Position numbers and translations under genes: made by a program
Origin: an uncultured Alphaproteobacteria bacterium
GTDB lineage: Bacteria > Pseudomonadota > Alphaproteobacteria > GCA-2731375
Reading direction: 5' to 3'
Assembly (NCBI GenBank): GCA_951812805.1
Contig: CATOSZ010000015.1
Span: 29,778-93,777 of the forward strand
DNA: 64,000 nt
Notes under the pieces: model-generated
Database searches by the model: none
What the model was told of the DNA's origin: nothing
What the model saw: only the letters and a program-made list of their open reading frames with translations
Part shown: one piece after another, positions 34,875-42,896 of the stretch
Layout: every line of letters starts with the position of its first letter
Position numbering within the stretch: the stretch's first letter is position 1

Positions 34875-35024
34875 ATGACCCAGGATCAAGCCGAATACGT
34901 CATCGAAACCTATCTGACCGCCCACGCCGTCCGCCTGCTGCGCAGGGCTTTCGGGGACGATGCCTTGCTGGAAGCGTCGCGGCGCACGGTGCGGGCGGTG
35001 GTGGATTTAATGCGGGCGGCGTGA
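34875..35024 (+). CDS. Small protein of 49 residues, hypothetical
   Basis: ATG preceded by GGGAGACAG. The peptide (MTQDQAEYVIETYLTAHAVR... RAVVDLMRAA) is predicted to be almost entirely helical and has no signal peptide. I do not recognise it. It lies between palindromic copy B and an AT-rich orphan gene and has GC content like the host, so it is not obviously part of the same import. Confidence 0.5.
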   Translation: MTQDQAEYVIETYLTAHAVRLLRRAFGDDALLEASRRTVRAVVDLMRAA

Positions 35025-35160
35025 GGGGCGGCGGTATGGATGAGGCCCGCCAAATTGGGCGAATAGTCTTTGGCCGCAATAAATAAACTGTCACTAGCTT
35101 GGAACTTGTATTTTCAATAGAGTCCACTTGGATCAAGCACAGGCAGCCGTCATTAAAGTC

Positions 35161-35937
35161 TTATCCCCGTGCGCTTTTCCCGGCCCGCGCTTCAAGTTTT
35201 TCCATAAGCTCGGGAATAAACCGTTCGCTGAACCCAGAAATCGTTGCAAATACAAACAGTGCGGGAGAATTATCCTTGAATGCGCCAAGCACAAGATCCC
35301 CCATACACATAAGGCAAAATAATACACCAAAAAACATACCTACCGCAATTCGTGCGATGCCTTCTAAGGCAATAATTTCCTTCGATCCTTTCCAGTCAAT
35401 TTCTAACCTTCTAATTCTATTTAAAACTGACAAACACGCACCAACAGCGCCCAAAAGCCCTGCTGTACTGAAGAGGACCCAAGGTTCCTGGAATTCTACA
35501 GTTGATTTTATCGACAGAAAAGAGGCAAGAATAACACCAACCGAGATCACGCAAGAAGAGACATAAATAAGCCTTACTTTCTGCTGCGCTAACTCCTCGA
35601 TAGCAAGCTTCACCTCGCCAAAGGGATCATGAGAAGGAGCGCCATCTTCTTCTAGTGCGCGAAACAAAGCTTTTCCCAGTAGCTTCAACTGGTCTTCGCA
35701 ATGTGATTGCGGCACATATGTCTTGATATCCCGCATCAATCCGTCAAACTCGCCAATTACACTCTTTTGATTGGAAGAGAGAGAGCCCTCATTATCAAAG
35801 AAAGACCAGCGCAAATGACCATCTTCGGTGATATAGACGGCCGCTGATGAGGATTGACCTAGTATTTCCTTAACGACCTGGCCGGTACTCGCCTGCTGCC
35901 CAACTTTCAATGCAGTGCTCAATTGACGTGCCCCCAT
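35161..35937 (-). CDS. AT-rich orphan membrane protein, 258 residues
   Basis: No family recognised. The N-terminal about 125 residues are soluble (including AAVYITEDGHLRWSFFDNEG and a charged helix). Three clear membrane segments follow (near LIYVSSCVISVGVILASFL, WVLFSTAGLLGAVGACL and VGMFFGVLFCLMCM). A final hydrophobic segment ends ATISGFSERFIPELMEKLE; similar GFSERF(I/V)P tails occur in some uncharacterised membrane proteins. Base composition is far more AT-rich than everything around it (TTT, AAA, ATA codons), so the gene was probably acquired. It is flanked by poor AT-rich spacers with no IS ends visible. Confidence 0.7.
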   Translation of the reverse strand: MGARQLSTALKVGQQASTGQVVKEILGQSSSAAVYITEDGHLRWSFFDNEGSLSSNQKSVIGEFDGLMRDIKTYVPQSHCEDQLKLLGKALFRALEEDGAPSHDPFGEVKLAIEELAQQKVRLIYVSSCVISVGVILASFLSIKSTVEFQEPWVLFSTAGLLGAVGACLSVLNRIRRLEIDWKGSKEIIALEGIARIAVGMFFGVLFCLMCMGDLVLGAFKDNSPALFVFATISGFSERFIPELMEKLEARAGKSARG

Positions 35938-36118
35938 ATAAATTACGCTACAAGCGTATACGAAACGACGGTGTGGGCCAAATCGATATTGCAGCGTCTG
36001 AATTCCAGCGATAGTTCACTCGCCTTCTTGGCTATTAATTAGGATACTAAAATATAAATACCTCACCTCCCTTCAATTCTCAAGCTCCCATCCCACCACA
36101 AGCAACCCCCTCCTCCCC

Positions 36119-37087
36119 CTACGCCTTCTTGAACCCCCGCGGCAGATCCAACCCCACGCCCTCCAGCGCCCCGAACAGGTCCTCCAGCCGCGCCACGTCC
36201 CTTGCCGGCAGCGCCGGCTTCAGGATCGACGCGATGTTCCGCTCCAGGTGGGCGATGCTGCCCGTGCCGAACAGGACCACGTCCGTGCCCGCCGTGTGGG
36301 CGGCGTAGCGGTAGGCGGCGTCGATGACGTCGTCGGCGCCGCCCGCCTCGTGCACCAGGAAGCCGAGCGGTTCCGCGGCCGTCGCCAGGTCCGCCGGGAT
36401 GCGGCCCTCGGCGGCGAGGGTGGTGAAGATCTCGCGCAGGTAATCGGGGTCGGAGAAGATCCGCCGGACGACGAACATCAACAGGGTGCCGACGCCTTTT
36501 TCCAGCGTCAGCGGGAAGACCGAATGGCGGGCATTCTGGTTCATCATGTGGAAGGCCAGCATCACCACCTCCCAGATCCCGTCGTGCAGGCCGGCCGACA
36601 ACATCTCGTGGCGGGGGTCGTTCGGGCCGGTTTCGGTGATACCGAGATGGCGGAGCTTGCCCTTCTCCTTCTCCCGCAACAGGGCGGGCACCAGGTTGTC
36701 GCGGACATGGGCGTAGTCGGCCGGCGGGATGCCGTGGAAATGAAAGACCTCCACCCGGTCGGTGGCGAGCCGGCGGAGCGAGGCTTCCAAATTGGCGACG
36801 ATGTCCTCGGCGCTCAACAGGCGGCCCTCGCGGCGGATCCGGCTCTTGGTCGAGATGACCAGCGAATCGCGTCCCGCCGCGGCCGCCGCCTGGCCGACGA
36901 TCTCCTCCGTCCCGTAAGCCTCCGCCGTGTCGAGCAGGGTGACGCCCAAATCGATGGCGCGGCGCACCAGGGCGATCGATTCCGCCGCGCTCCGCCCCGT
37001 CGCCGTGCCGAGCCGGCTGGAGCCGCCACAGCCGAGCCCGGCGACGCCGACCTCCAGCCCTGTGTTCCCGAGCATCGTCCGCCGCAT
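36119..37087 (-). CDS. Aldo/keto reductase
   Basis: NADPH-dependent TIM-barrel reductase of 322 residues. The start MRRTMLGNTGLEVGVAGLGCGG is followed by LLDTAEAYGTEEIVGQ (Asp and Tyr of the catalytic tetrad), VISTKSRI (Lys) and VEVFHFHGI (His). The typical downstream GKLRHLGITE motif is present. The C terminus is less conserved. The ATG at 37087 is chosen because the family begins at this point. It is divergent from the quinone reductase gene at 37233. Confidence 0.88.
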   Translation of the reverse strand: MRRTMLGNTGLEVGVAGLGCGGSSRLGTATGRSAAESIALVRRAIDLGVTLLDTAEAYGTEEIVGQAAAAAGRDSLVISTKSRIRREGRLLSAEDIVANLEASLRRLATDRVEVFHFHGIPPADYAHVRDNLVPALLREKEKGKLRHLGITETGPNDPRHEMLSAGLHDGIWEVVMLAFHMMNQNARHSVFPLTLEKGVGTLLMFVVRRIFSDPDYLREIFTTLAAEGRIPADLATAAEPLGFLVHEAGGADDVIDAAYRYAAHTAGTDVVLFGTGSIAHLERNIASILKPALPARDVARLEDLFGALEGVGLDLPRGFKKA

Positions 37088-37232
37088 GGCCCCTCTCCCC
37101 GCTGGATGGATAATGCCGGCGGAAACGCCGACGCGTAACCAGTCTATCACGCGGCGTTTGCGGCGGCGCGGGGCGGCGTGGGATAACCGGCCGCAACCTG
37201 AAGACAAACGGACATTATCGGAGGGACGAGCC

Positions 37233-38204
37233 ATGAAAGCGGCGGTACTGGGCGACAACGGTGTCGAAATACGCGAGATCGATCCGCCGAGCCCGGGGTC
37301 CGGCCAGGTCCTGGTGCGCAACCGGGCCTGCGGGCTGAACCGGGCCGATTTGCTGGTCGCCGCCGGCGCCTTCCATGGTGCCGCCGGCGGGGCGGGCACG
37401 GTGATGGGGCTGGAGTGGGCCGGTGAGGTGGTGGAACTGGGCGAGGGTGTCGAGGGCCTGGCGCCGGGCGACCGGGTGATGTGTTCGGGCGGCGGCGGCT
37501 ATGCCGAATATGCCGTGACCGACTTCGGTCGGGCCATCAGGATTCCCGACAGCAACATGAGCTGGGTCGAGGCGGCTTCCCTGCCGATCGCGCTCGCCAC
37601 CATGCATGATGCGGTGGCGACCAACGGGCGGCTGCAGGCGGGCGAATCGGTGTTGATCCAGGGGGCCAGCTCCGGCGTCGGGCTGATGGGCCTGAAGATC
37701 GCCAAGCGGATGGGGGCGAGCCTGGTGATCGGCACCTCGACGAACGCGGAACGGCGTGGCCGGCTGGCCGAATTCGGCTGCGACCTCGCCCTCGATTCGA
37801 GCGATCCCGGCTGGGCCGACCAGGTGCTGGCGGCGACCGACGGCAAGGGCGTGAACCTGATCGTCGACCAGATCTCCGCGTCCGTCGCCAACGACAACAT
37901 GAAGGCCGCCGCGGTTCGGGGCCGCATCGTCAACGTCGGCCGCCTCGGCGGCGGGACAGGGGAATTCAACTTCGACCTGCACGCGTTGAAACGGCTGGAC
38001 TATATCGGCGTCACCTTCCGCACCCGCAGCGTGGAAGAGGTACGGGAGATCGGCCGGCGGATGTGGGCGGACCTGGGCGAAGCGGTGGCGGCGAGGGAGA
38101 TGGCCCTGCCGATCGACCGCACCTTCCCCTTGTCGGAGGCGCCCGCGGCGCTGGCGCACATGAAGGCCAACGCACACTTCGGCAAGATCATCCTGGAGGC
38201 CTGA
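37233..38204 (+). CDS. NADPH:quinone oxidoreductase-like MDR protein (zinc-free)
   Basis: A 323-residue medium-chain dehydrogenase of the quinone-reductase/crotonyl-CoA reductase-like branch. The NRADLLVAAGAF, GLEWAGEVVELG and VLIQGASSGVGLMGLKIAKRMGA motifs are present, while zinc cysteines are absent. It reduces quinones or enoyl compounds with NADPH. GGAGGGACGAG precedes the ATG. It is followed after 3 bp by a small gene, forming an operon. Confidence 0.88.
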   Translation: MKAAVLGDNGVEIREIDPPSPGSGQVLVRNRACGLNRADLLVAAGAFHGAAGGAGTVMGLEWAGEVVELGEGVEGLAPGDRVMCSGGGGYAEYAVTDFGRAIRIPDSNMSWVEAASLPIALATMHDAVATNGRLQAGESVLIQGASSGVGLMGLKIAKRMGASLVIGTSTNAERRGRLAEFGCDLALDSSDPGWADQVLAATDGKGVNLIVDQISASVANDNMKAAAVRGRIVNVGRLGGGTGEFNFDLHALKRLDYIGVTFRTRSVEEVREIGRRMWADLGEAVAAREMALPIDRTFPLSEAPAALAHMKANAHFGKIILEA

Positions 38205-38207
38205 ACA

Positions 38208-38546
38208 ATGGCGGTACGCATGGTGAAACCCTGGCGCCCCCTGACGGCGGAGAACGTCGAGGCGCTGACCGGACATCTCGGCGTCTACCAGCTGGCGGAC
38301 GCCGAGGAACGCATCCTCTATATCGGCGTCGCCGGCGGGCGCACGCTGCAGGGCCTGAAGGGGGAGCTGCGCCGCCACCTGGCCGAACCGCCGGCCGGCG
38401 CCGACCGTTTCCGGGTCGAGGTCAACATGGCCTACCGCACGCGGCACTTCGAATTGCTGCAGGCCTATCGCTCGGACCACGACGCGCTACCACCCGCGAA
38501 CGACGATATCGAGGCCGCGAGCCTCGGTCGTTTGCGCCTGGATTAG
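38208..38546 (+). CDS. Small GIY-YIG-like/DUF protein, 112 residues
   Basis: The sequence LGVYQLADAEERILYIGVAGGRTLQGLKGELRRHL resembles the GIY-YIG core layout (G-VY ... ILYIGV ... G-L--EL--H), where GVYQL and LYIGV would stand for GIY and YIG. The catalytic Arg and Glu of nucleases cannot be placed with confidence. It is translationally close to the quinone reductase (3-bp gap) and was probably co-transcribed. Function unknown. Confidence 0.65.
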   Translation: MAVRMVKPWRPLTAENVEALTGHLGVYQLADAEERILYIGVAGGRTLQGLKGELRRHLAEPPAGADRFRVEVNMAYRTRHFELLQAYRSDHDALPPANDDIEAASLGRLRLD

Positions 38547-38573
38547 AACCGATCATTTTCGATCCGAATCACT

Positions 38574-38661
38574 CGGCCACCCGCGCCCCCGTCCCAACCA
38601 CCCGTGGAGTGTACCCTTGGGGTGCCCTGGGGGGTGGGTGTGACGGGGGCGCGGGTGGCCG
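38574..38661. repeat. Long inverted repeat downstream of the quinone reductase operon
   Basis: Twenty bases at 38574-38593 (CGGCCACCCGCGCCCCCGTC) are exactly complementary to 38642-38661, and pairing extends inward with few mismatches for about 10 bp. It may act as a factor-independent stop or be a REP-like repeat; there is no clear T-run. Confidence 0.75.
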
Positions 38662-38727
38662 GGCACCAAACCTGACAAGCTTTTAGCCCCGTCCCGGGCT
38701 GATTTCGAGGCGCGGCGGCGGGGCCGG

Positions 38728-39935
38728 CAGGGCAATCGCATTTCAGAATTTGCCGAGGAGTGACAGGAGATAGTCGTTGTTCCAAGCGGCGATTTTGAAC
38801 TTGGCGCGCAGCGAGTCTTTTCGTGGATCCTTTCGCATGACATTGAGCGCCATGTGGCGCAGGACGGCGAGATTGTGCGGTCCATTGTCCTTGCGGGTTC
38901 TGTCTTGGTCTTCGTTCATTTGGACATCGAGGCACCAGTGCAGGCGGTTTTCGACCCCCCAGTGCGCCCGGGCAACGGGATTGAAGCGCTCGGCGTCGAG
39001 CGGCTGGCTGAGCAGGTAGTAGGCGGTTTCGCTCGACGTCTTCTCCGCGCACTCGCGGGTCCGGGTGACTTTGGCGACCGCCTTCAGGCCCGGCCAATGA
39101 TGGCGCTCTTGCAGCCACTCGACGTGGCTGGAGACGAGAGCGGCACGGGTCTCGATGCGGCCATGATCGCCATCGACCGTGGTGTCGGTGGTGGTCGCTT
39201 CGGCTTTCGGATCGTCGAGGAAGGTTCTCACGTCGTCATGCAGCGTGCCTTGATTGCCCTTCAACGCCAGGGCGTAGTCACCCCCCTGCTCGATAATCTG
39301 GCTGGCGATGGCGCGCTGGCAATTGAGGGCGTCCACGGTCACGATCGTCCCCTCGAGGCTCAATAGTTTCAACAGCTTCGGCACGGCGGTGATCTCGTTG
39401 GACTTGGCGTCGGTGGCGACTTGCCCCAACACCAGCCGCTGATCACAGCCCCAGGCCGAGACCATATGCAGCGCCGACGTGCCGCTCGCCTTGTCGTAGG
39501 ATCGCCGCACCACCTTGCCGTCGATCGCAATGACCCCTTGGCAGGTCTCGGAAAAGCGCGCCATGAAGCGCTGGAAGCAGGCGCCGAACGCCTCCGGATC
39601 CAGCAACCGGAACACCCGGCTGAAGGTGTCGTGGCTCGGCACGCCATGTTCGAGTACGAGAAATTCCCGCAGGAACGCCTCCTTTTCACGCGCGAAGATC
39701 GCCATGTCGACCGCCGTCTGACCGCCCGAGAGGACCGTGCACAGGGCGATCGTCAAGATCTCCAGCAGATCGTGACGCCCGGCATTGCCAGTCCGCGGAT
39801 CCTCGAGACCCTCAAAGCACTCCAGAAAGCCTTCCATCGCAACCTCCACCCGTGAAAAGACCGGGTAGAATCGATTCGCGCCAATACCTCAAGATCAAAC
39901 ACGCACGTCAAGGCAATTCCAAATGCGATTCCCCT
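38728..39935 (-). mobile_element. ISAs1-family insertion sequence, copy 2
   Basis: 1208 bp, identical to the other two copies. It is flanked by a perfect 10-bp duplication GCGGGGCCGG at 38718-38727 and 39936-39945. It lies between genes and disrupts none that I can recognise. Confidence 0.95.
38743..39837 (-). CDS. ISAs1-family transposase, copy 2
   Basis: A 364-residue DDE transposase, identical in sequence to the copy at 17595-18689, with the same catalytic motifs and GGTGGAGG ribosome site. Intact. Confidence 0.95.
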   Translation of the reverse strand: MEGFLECFEGLEDPRTGNAGRHDLLEILTIALCTVLSGGQTAVDMAIFAREKEAFLREFLVLEHGVPSHDTFSRVFRLLDPEAFGACFQRFMARFSETCQGVIAIDGKVVRRSYDKASGTSALHMVSAWGCDQRLVLGQVATDAKSNEITAVPKLLKLLSLEGTIVTVDALNCQRAIASQIIEQGGDYALALKGNQGTLHDDVRTFLDDPKAEATTTDTTVDGDHGRIETRAALVSSHVEWLQERHHWPGLKAVAKVTRTRECAEKTSSETAYYLLSQPLDAERFNPVARAHWGVENRLHWCLDVQMNEDQDRTRKDNGPHNLAVLRHMALNVMRKDPRKDSLRAKFKIAAWNNDYLLSLLGKF

Positions 39936-39997
39936 GCGGGGCCGGGGTCTTCGCTTGCCAGGGCCGAGGATGTCGGCTAGAACGGCGGGGGAGCGAA

Positions 39998-40129
39998 ATG
40001 GCAAACCCGAGCGATTTCGAGCCTCAGGGCCGCGAACCATTTCGGGCAACGCGTCGCCGCCGGATCGGAGGAGGAACCGATCCGATGTTTGACGGCCCGG
40101 GACGCGCGGTCCCCGGTGGGGAAACATAA
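39998..40129 (+). CDS. Possible small protein of 43 residues
   Basis: ATG five bases after GGGGGAG. The peptide (MANPSDFEPQGREPFRATRR...) is rich in Arg, Gly and Pro with no recognised domain. It ends 14 bp before the TTG start of the lipoprotein gene. Support is the ribosome site and position only. Confidence 0.35.
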   Translation: MANPSDFEPQGREPFRATRRRRIGGGTDPMFDGPGRAVPGGET

Positions 40130-40143
40130 TCGGGAGCAATGGG

Positions 40144-41274
40144 TTGCGAAGCGCCAAGGTAGTCGTCGTCCTGATGACGCTGTCCCTCGCGGGATGTTCC
40201 ATCGATTCCGAAGATCTCTGGCCGTTCGGCTCGAACGAGGCCGCGACTCCGGCCCCGGCGCCGGCCCCCGCACCGACGGGCTCGCCGCCGCCGCCGCAGT
40301 TCGAAAGCCAGCCGAGCGCCGCGCCCGTCAGCACGATCGGCACACGGCAGAGCGGTACCGTCGTCGGGCAGAAAGTCGCCTCGCTGCGCGGCGAACTCGA
40401 CCGGCTGAACCAGCGCCTCGCCGGCCAGAACGAGCGGTTGATCCAGGTGCGCCGCGCGACGGTGGAGAACGCCCAGCGCTACCATGGCACCGTCGCCGCG
40501 GTGACGGCGCGCCTGCAGCTCGGCACCACGCCCGGCAATCCGGTGCTGGTCAGCCAGTGGAACGCCGCGCAGGCGGAACTCGACCGGGTGAACGGCGACA
40601 TCATGTCGCTCAGCACGCTCGCGAACGAGGTCGCCAGCAATTCGGCGCTGGCCAATTTCGTGCTCGAATCGTCGCGGGCGGCCTATGGCCTCACCGGCGC
40701 GATCGACGAGGATCATCGCCAGCTCGCCATCCTGGAAGACGACACCAACCAGGCCTCCGTGCTGATCGACCGCGTGCTGAACGAAATCAACGAGGACATC
40801 TCCCGCCAGAGCGCCTATGTCGCGACGGAACGGGCCAACCTGGCGACCTTGAGCCAGGCGGTGAAGAACGGCGAGCTGTTCGGTGCCAACCTCGCCGTCA
40901 CCTCGCGCTACGGCGGGGCGGGCAGTGCCTTCACGACCTCGTCGACGCCGCGCGGCGGCTTCACCTCCGGCGGCCGGCGGCCCCTGGTGGTGATTCGCTT
41001 CGACCGGGCGGACGTACCGTATGAGCGGGCGCTCTATTCGGCGATCTCCCGCGCGCTGCAAAGCCAGCCGGCGGCCAGCTTCGACGTCGTCGCGGTGACG
41101 CCCGCGGCGGGCAAGGCGGCGCAGGTGGCGCTGAACCAGTCGCAGTCGAAACGCTTCGCCAACCAGGTGTTGAAGTCGCTCACCGAGATGGGCATGCCGG
41201 CGAGCCGCGTCTCCCTCGCCGCGACCACCAGCCCGGGCGCCGCGACCAGCGAAGTCCACGTCTATCAACGCTAG
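40144..41274 (+). CDS. Outer-membrane-type lipoprotein with coiled coil, hypothetical
   Basis: A 376-residue protein. A lipoprotein signal ends in the lipobox LSLAGC (Cys near residue 18). It is followed by a Pro/Ala-rich linker (about residues 35-60), a long helical, probably coiled-coil region (LRGELDRLNQRLAGQNERLIQVRRATVEN...), and a C-terminal alpha/beta domain (RPLVVIRFDRADVPYERALYSAISRAL...) that recalls OmpA-like peptidoglycan-binding folds in pattern but lacks the exact motif. The start is TTG with GGGAG upstream. It is probably an envelope protein. Just upstream of the cell-division block. Confidence 0.75.
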   Translation: MRSAKVVVVLMTLSLAGCSIDSEDLWPFGSNEAATPAPAPAPAPTGSPPPPQFESQPSAAPVSTIGTRQSGTVVGQKVASLRGELDRLNQRLAGQNERLIQVRRATVENAQRYHGTVAAVTARLQLGTTPGNPVLVSQWNAAQAELDRVNGDIMSLSTLANEVASNSALANFVLESSRAAYGLTGAIDEDHRQLAILEDDTNQASVLIDRVLNEINEDISRQSAYVATERANLATLSQAVKNGELFGANLAVTSRYGGAGSAFTTSSTPRGGFTSGGRRPLVVIRFDRADVPYERALYSAISRALQSQPAASFDVVAVTPAAGKAAQVALNQSQSKRFANQVLKSLTEMGMPASRVSLAATTSPGAATSEVHVYQR

Positions 41275-41390
41275 TGCATGCCCATGAGGCGGTGGCGGGA
41301 CGGCCGCGGCTTTCTTGACGCTGGCTTCGCGGCCCACCTATTGTGCCCGCGGGCACCGATGTCGGGGTCGGTTGGGATTCGGATGCGCGC

Positions 41391-41678
41391 ATGAGCAGGG
41401 CGGAAGAAATCACGGAACGTCTCGCCGCGGCGCTGGACCGCATCGAGGGCGCGGTGACGGCGGCAGAAGCGCGACGCGACGCGGCGGGTGAGATCGGCGA
41501 TATCGACGAGGGCGCCGCGGCCGAACGGGTCGCCGCCGCCGAGGCGGAGCGCGCGCGCCTGGCCGGCGAGCTGGAAGCCCTGCAAAGCGAACATGTCACC
41601 CTGCGCGAGACGACCGACGCGGTATCGGAGCGTCTGGACGCGGCCATCGGCGAGCTGCGCACGGTGCTGGAGGGCTGA
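41391..41678 (+). CDS. DUF4164-like coiled-coil protein
   Basis: A 95-residue, highly charged helical protein (MSRAEEITERLAAALDRIEGAV...) predicted to be one long coiled coil. In alphaproteobacteria a DUF4164 protein of this size regularly precedes zapA, and here it ends 1 bp before zapA. A role in cell division beside ZapA is inferred from this pairing. The ATG at 41391 is the family-like start. Confidence 0.75.
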   Translation: MSRAEEITERLAAALDRIEGAVTAAEARRDAAGEIGDIDEGAAAERVAAAEAERARLAGELEALQSEHVTLRETTDAVSERLDAAIGELRTVLEG

Positions 41679-41679
41679 G

Positions 41680-42063
41680 ATGGGTCAGGTCTCGATCAAC
41701 GTCAACGGGCGCGACTATCAGATCGCCTGCGACGACGGCGAAGAGCAGCACATCGAATACCTCGCCGGCTACATCAATCACCACGCCCAGGACCTGGTCG
41801 GACGGGCCGGCCAGGTCGGCGAGGCCAGGCTGCTGTTGATGACGGCGCTGGTGCTGGCCGACGAGCTGTCGGTCGCCTACAGCGAGCTGGACGAAGCCCG
41901 CGGCAATGGCGACAGCGGGGGCGACGGCGGGGCCGGGGCAAATGGCGGCGGGGGCGGTGGCCTGGCGCGCGCCGATCAGCGCGACGACGGCGTCGCGTGG
42001 GATGCCCTCGAAACCCTGTTGGAACGGCTGGAGCAGCTTGCCGCGCGGCTGGAGAAGGCCTAA
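41680..42063 (+). CDS. zapA: Cell division protein ZapA
   Basis: A 127-residue FtsZ-ring cross-linker. The N-terminal globular domain (VSINVNGRDYQIACDDGEEQHIEYLAGYINHH) and the following helix (GEARLLLMTALVLADELSVAYSEL) are typical. A Gly-rich linker (residues about 75-95) then leads to a final helix (WDALETLLERLEQLAARLEKA). The ATG is 1 bp after the upstream stop. It is followed directly by 6S RNA, as in most alpha- and gammaproteobacteria. Confidence 0.95.
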   Translation: MGQVSINVNGRDYQIACDDGEEQHIEYLAGYINHHAQDLVGRAGQVGEARLLLMTALVLADELSVAYSELDEARGNGDSGGDGGAGANGGGGGGLARADQRDDGVAWDALETLLERLEQLAARLEKA

Positions 42064-42065
42064 TT

Positions 42066-42218
42066 ATGCATCTCGGGCGGGCTTCTGCGCTGTTCGTTAG
42101 GCTAAACGAGTCCCTGGGCCAATGCACGTTGTGACGGGAGCTGTCCCTTCCGGAGTCCTGGCTCTGGTACCACGGCGACCACCTGCCGAGGCAGGCCACA
42201 GCGGACCGAGACATGCCG
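42066..42218 (+). ncRNA. ssrS: 6S RNA
   Basis: About 153 nt between zapA and the formyltetrahydrofolate cyclo-ligase gene, the conserved position of 6S RNA. Terminal pairing joins GCATCTCGG with CCGAGACATGC and GCGCTGT with ACAGCGG. The segment TGTTCG...CGAGTCCCTGGGCC matches the left side of the E. coli 6S bubble (TGTTCG...CCAGTCCCCTGAGCC), and CCGAGGCAGGCC is on the opposite strand. 6S RNA binds RNA polymerase holoenzyme in stationary phase. Ends are estimated. Confidence 0.88.
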
Positions 42219-42264
42219 ACGGCAACCGCGGACCCGTCCGACTCGCATCGTGAGTGCCCGGGCG

Positions 42265-42888
42265 ATGACAGGCGACGATGAAGCATTGCGGCGGGAGAAG
42301 GCCGCGTTGCGCGAACGCCAGGGCCCGCAACGGCAGAACCTCGCGACGGTGGCACCCGGGGACGCCGGGGCCCGCGCCCGCGATCATCTCTTGTCCGCCT
42401 TTCCCCCCGCGCCGGGCACCATCGTTTCCGCCTATTGGCCGCTCGTCGGGGAGTTCGACGTCCGTGCGATCCTGCACGCCCTGCACGCGCGCGGGCATCC
42501 TTGCGGCCTGCCGGTGACGGTACGGCGGGGCACGCCGCTCGACTTCCGCCGCTGGACGCCGGAAACCGCGCTGGAGATCGGCGCCTTCCGCGTCGCGGTG
42601 CCGCCGGCGGACGCGGAGGTTCTGCGGCCCGACGTGCTGCTGGTACCATTGTTGGCGGTCGATCGCCGGGGGTTTCGCCTCGGCTACGGCGGCGGCTTCT
42701 ACGACCGGACGCTGGCCGCGCTCCGGGCCGACGGCGGTCCCCGGCCGCGCGCCATCGGGATCGGCTTCGCCGGTCAGGTGATCGAACGGGTGCCGGCCGG
42801 GGAAAACGACATCCCCCTCGACGCCTTCGTCTCGGAGCGGGACGCCTGGCGGGCGAGCGGTGGGAACGGAGAAATGGACGGGGAGTGA
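42265..42888 (+). CDS. 5-formyltetrahydrofolate cyclo-ligase
   Basis: A 207-residue enzyme that converts 5-formyl-THF to 5,10-methenyl-THF using ATP. Signatures are LRREKAALRERQ at the start, IVSAYWPLVGEFDVRAI, and the C-terminal LLAVDRRGFRLGYGGGFYDRTL loop, which binds phosphate. The ATG at 42265 is chosen; a GTG at 42250 is in frame. It directly follows 6S RNA, the usual arrangement. Its stop overlaps the next gene region. Confidence 0.95.
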   Translation: MTGDDEALRREKAALRERQGPQRQNLATVAPGDAGARARDHLLSAFPPAPGTIVSAYWPLVGEFDVRAILHALHARGHPCGLPVTVRRGTPLDFRRWTPETALEIGAFRVAVPPADAEVLRPDVLLVPLLAVDRRGFRLGYGGGFYDRTLAALRADGGPRPRAIGIGFAGQVIERVPAGENDIPLDAFVSERDAWRASGGNGEMDGE

Positions 42889-42896
42889 GCATCGCT

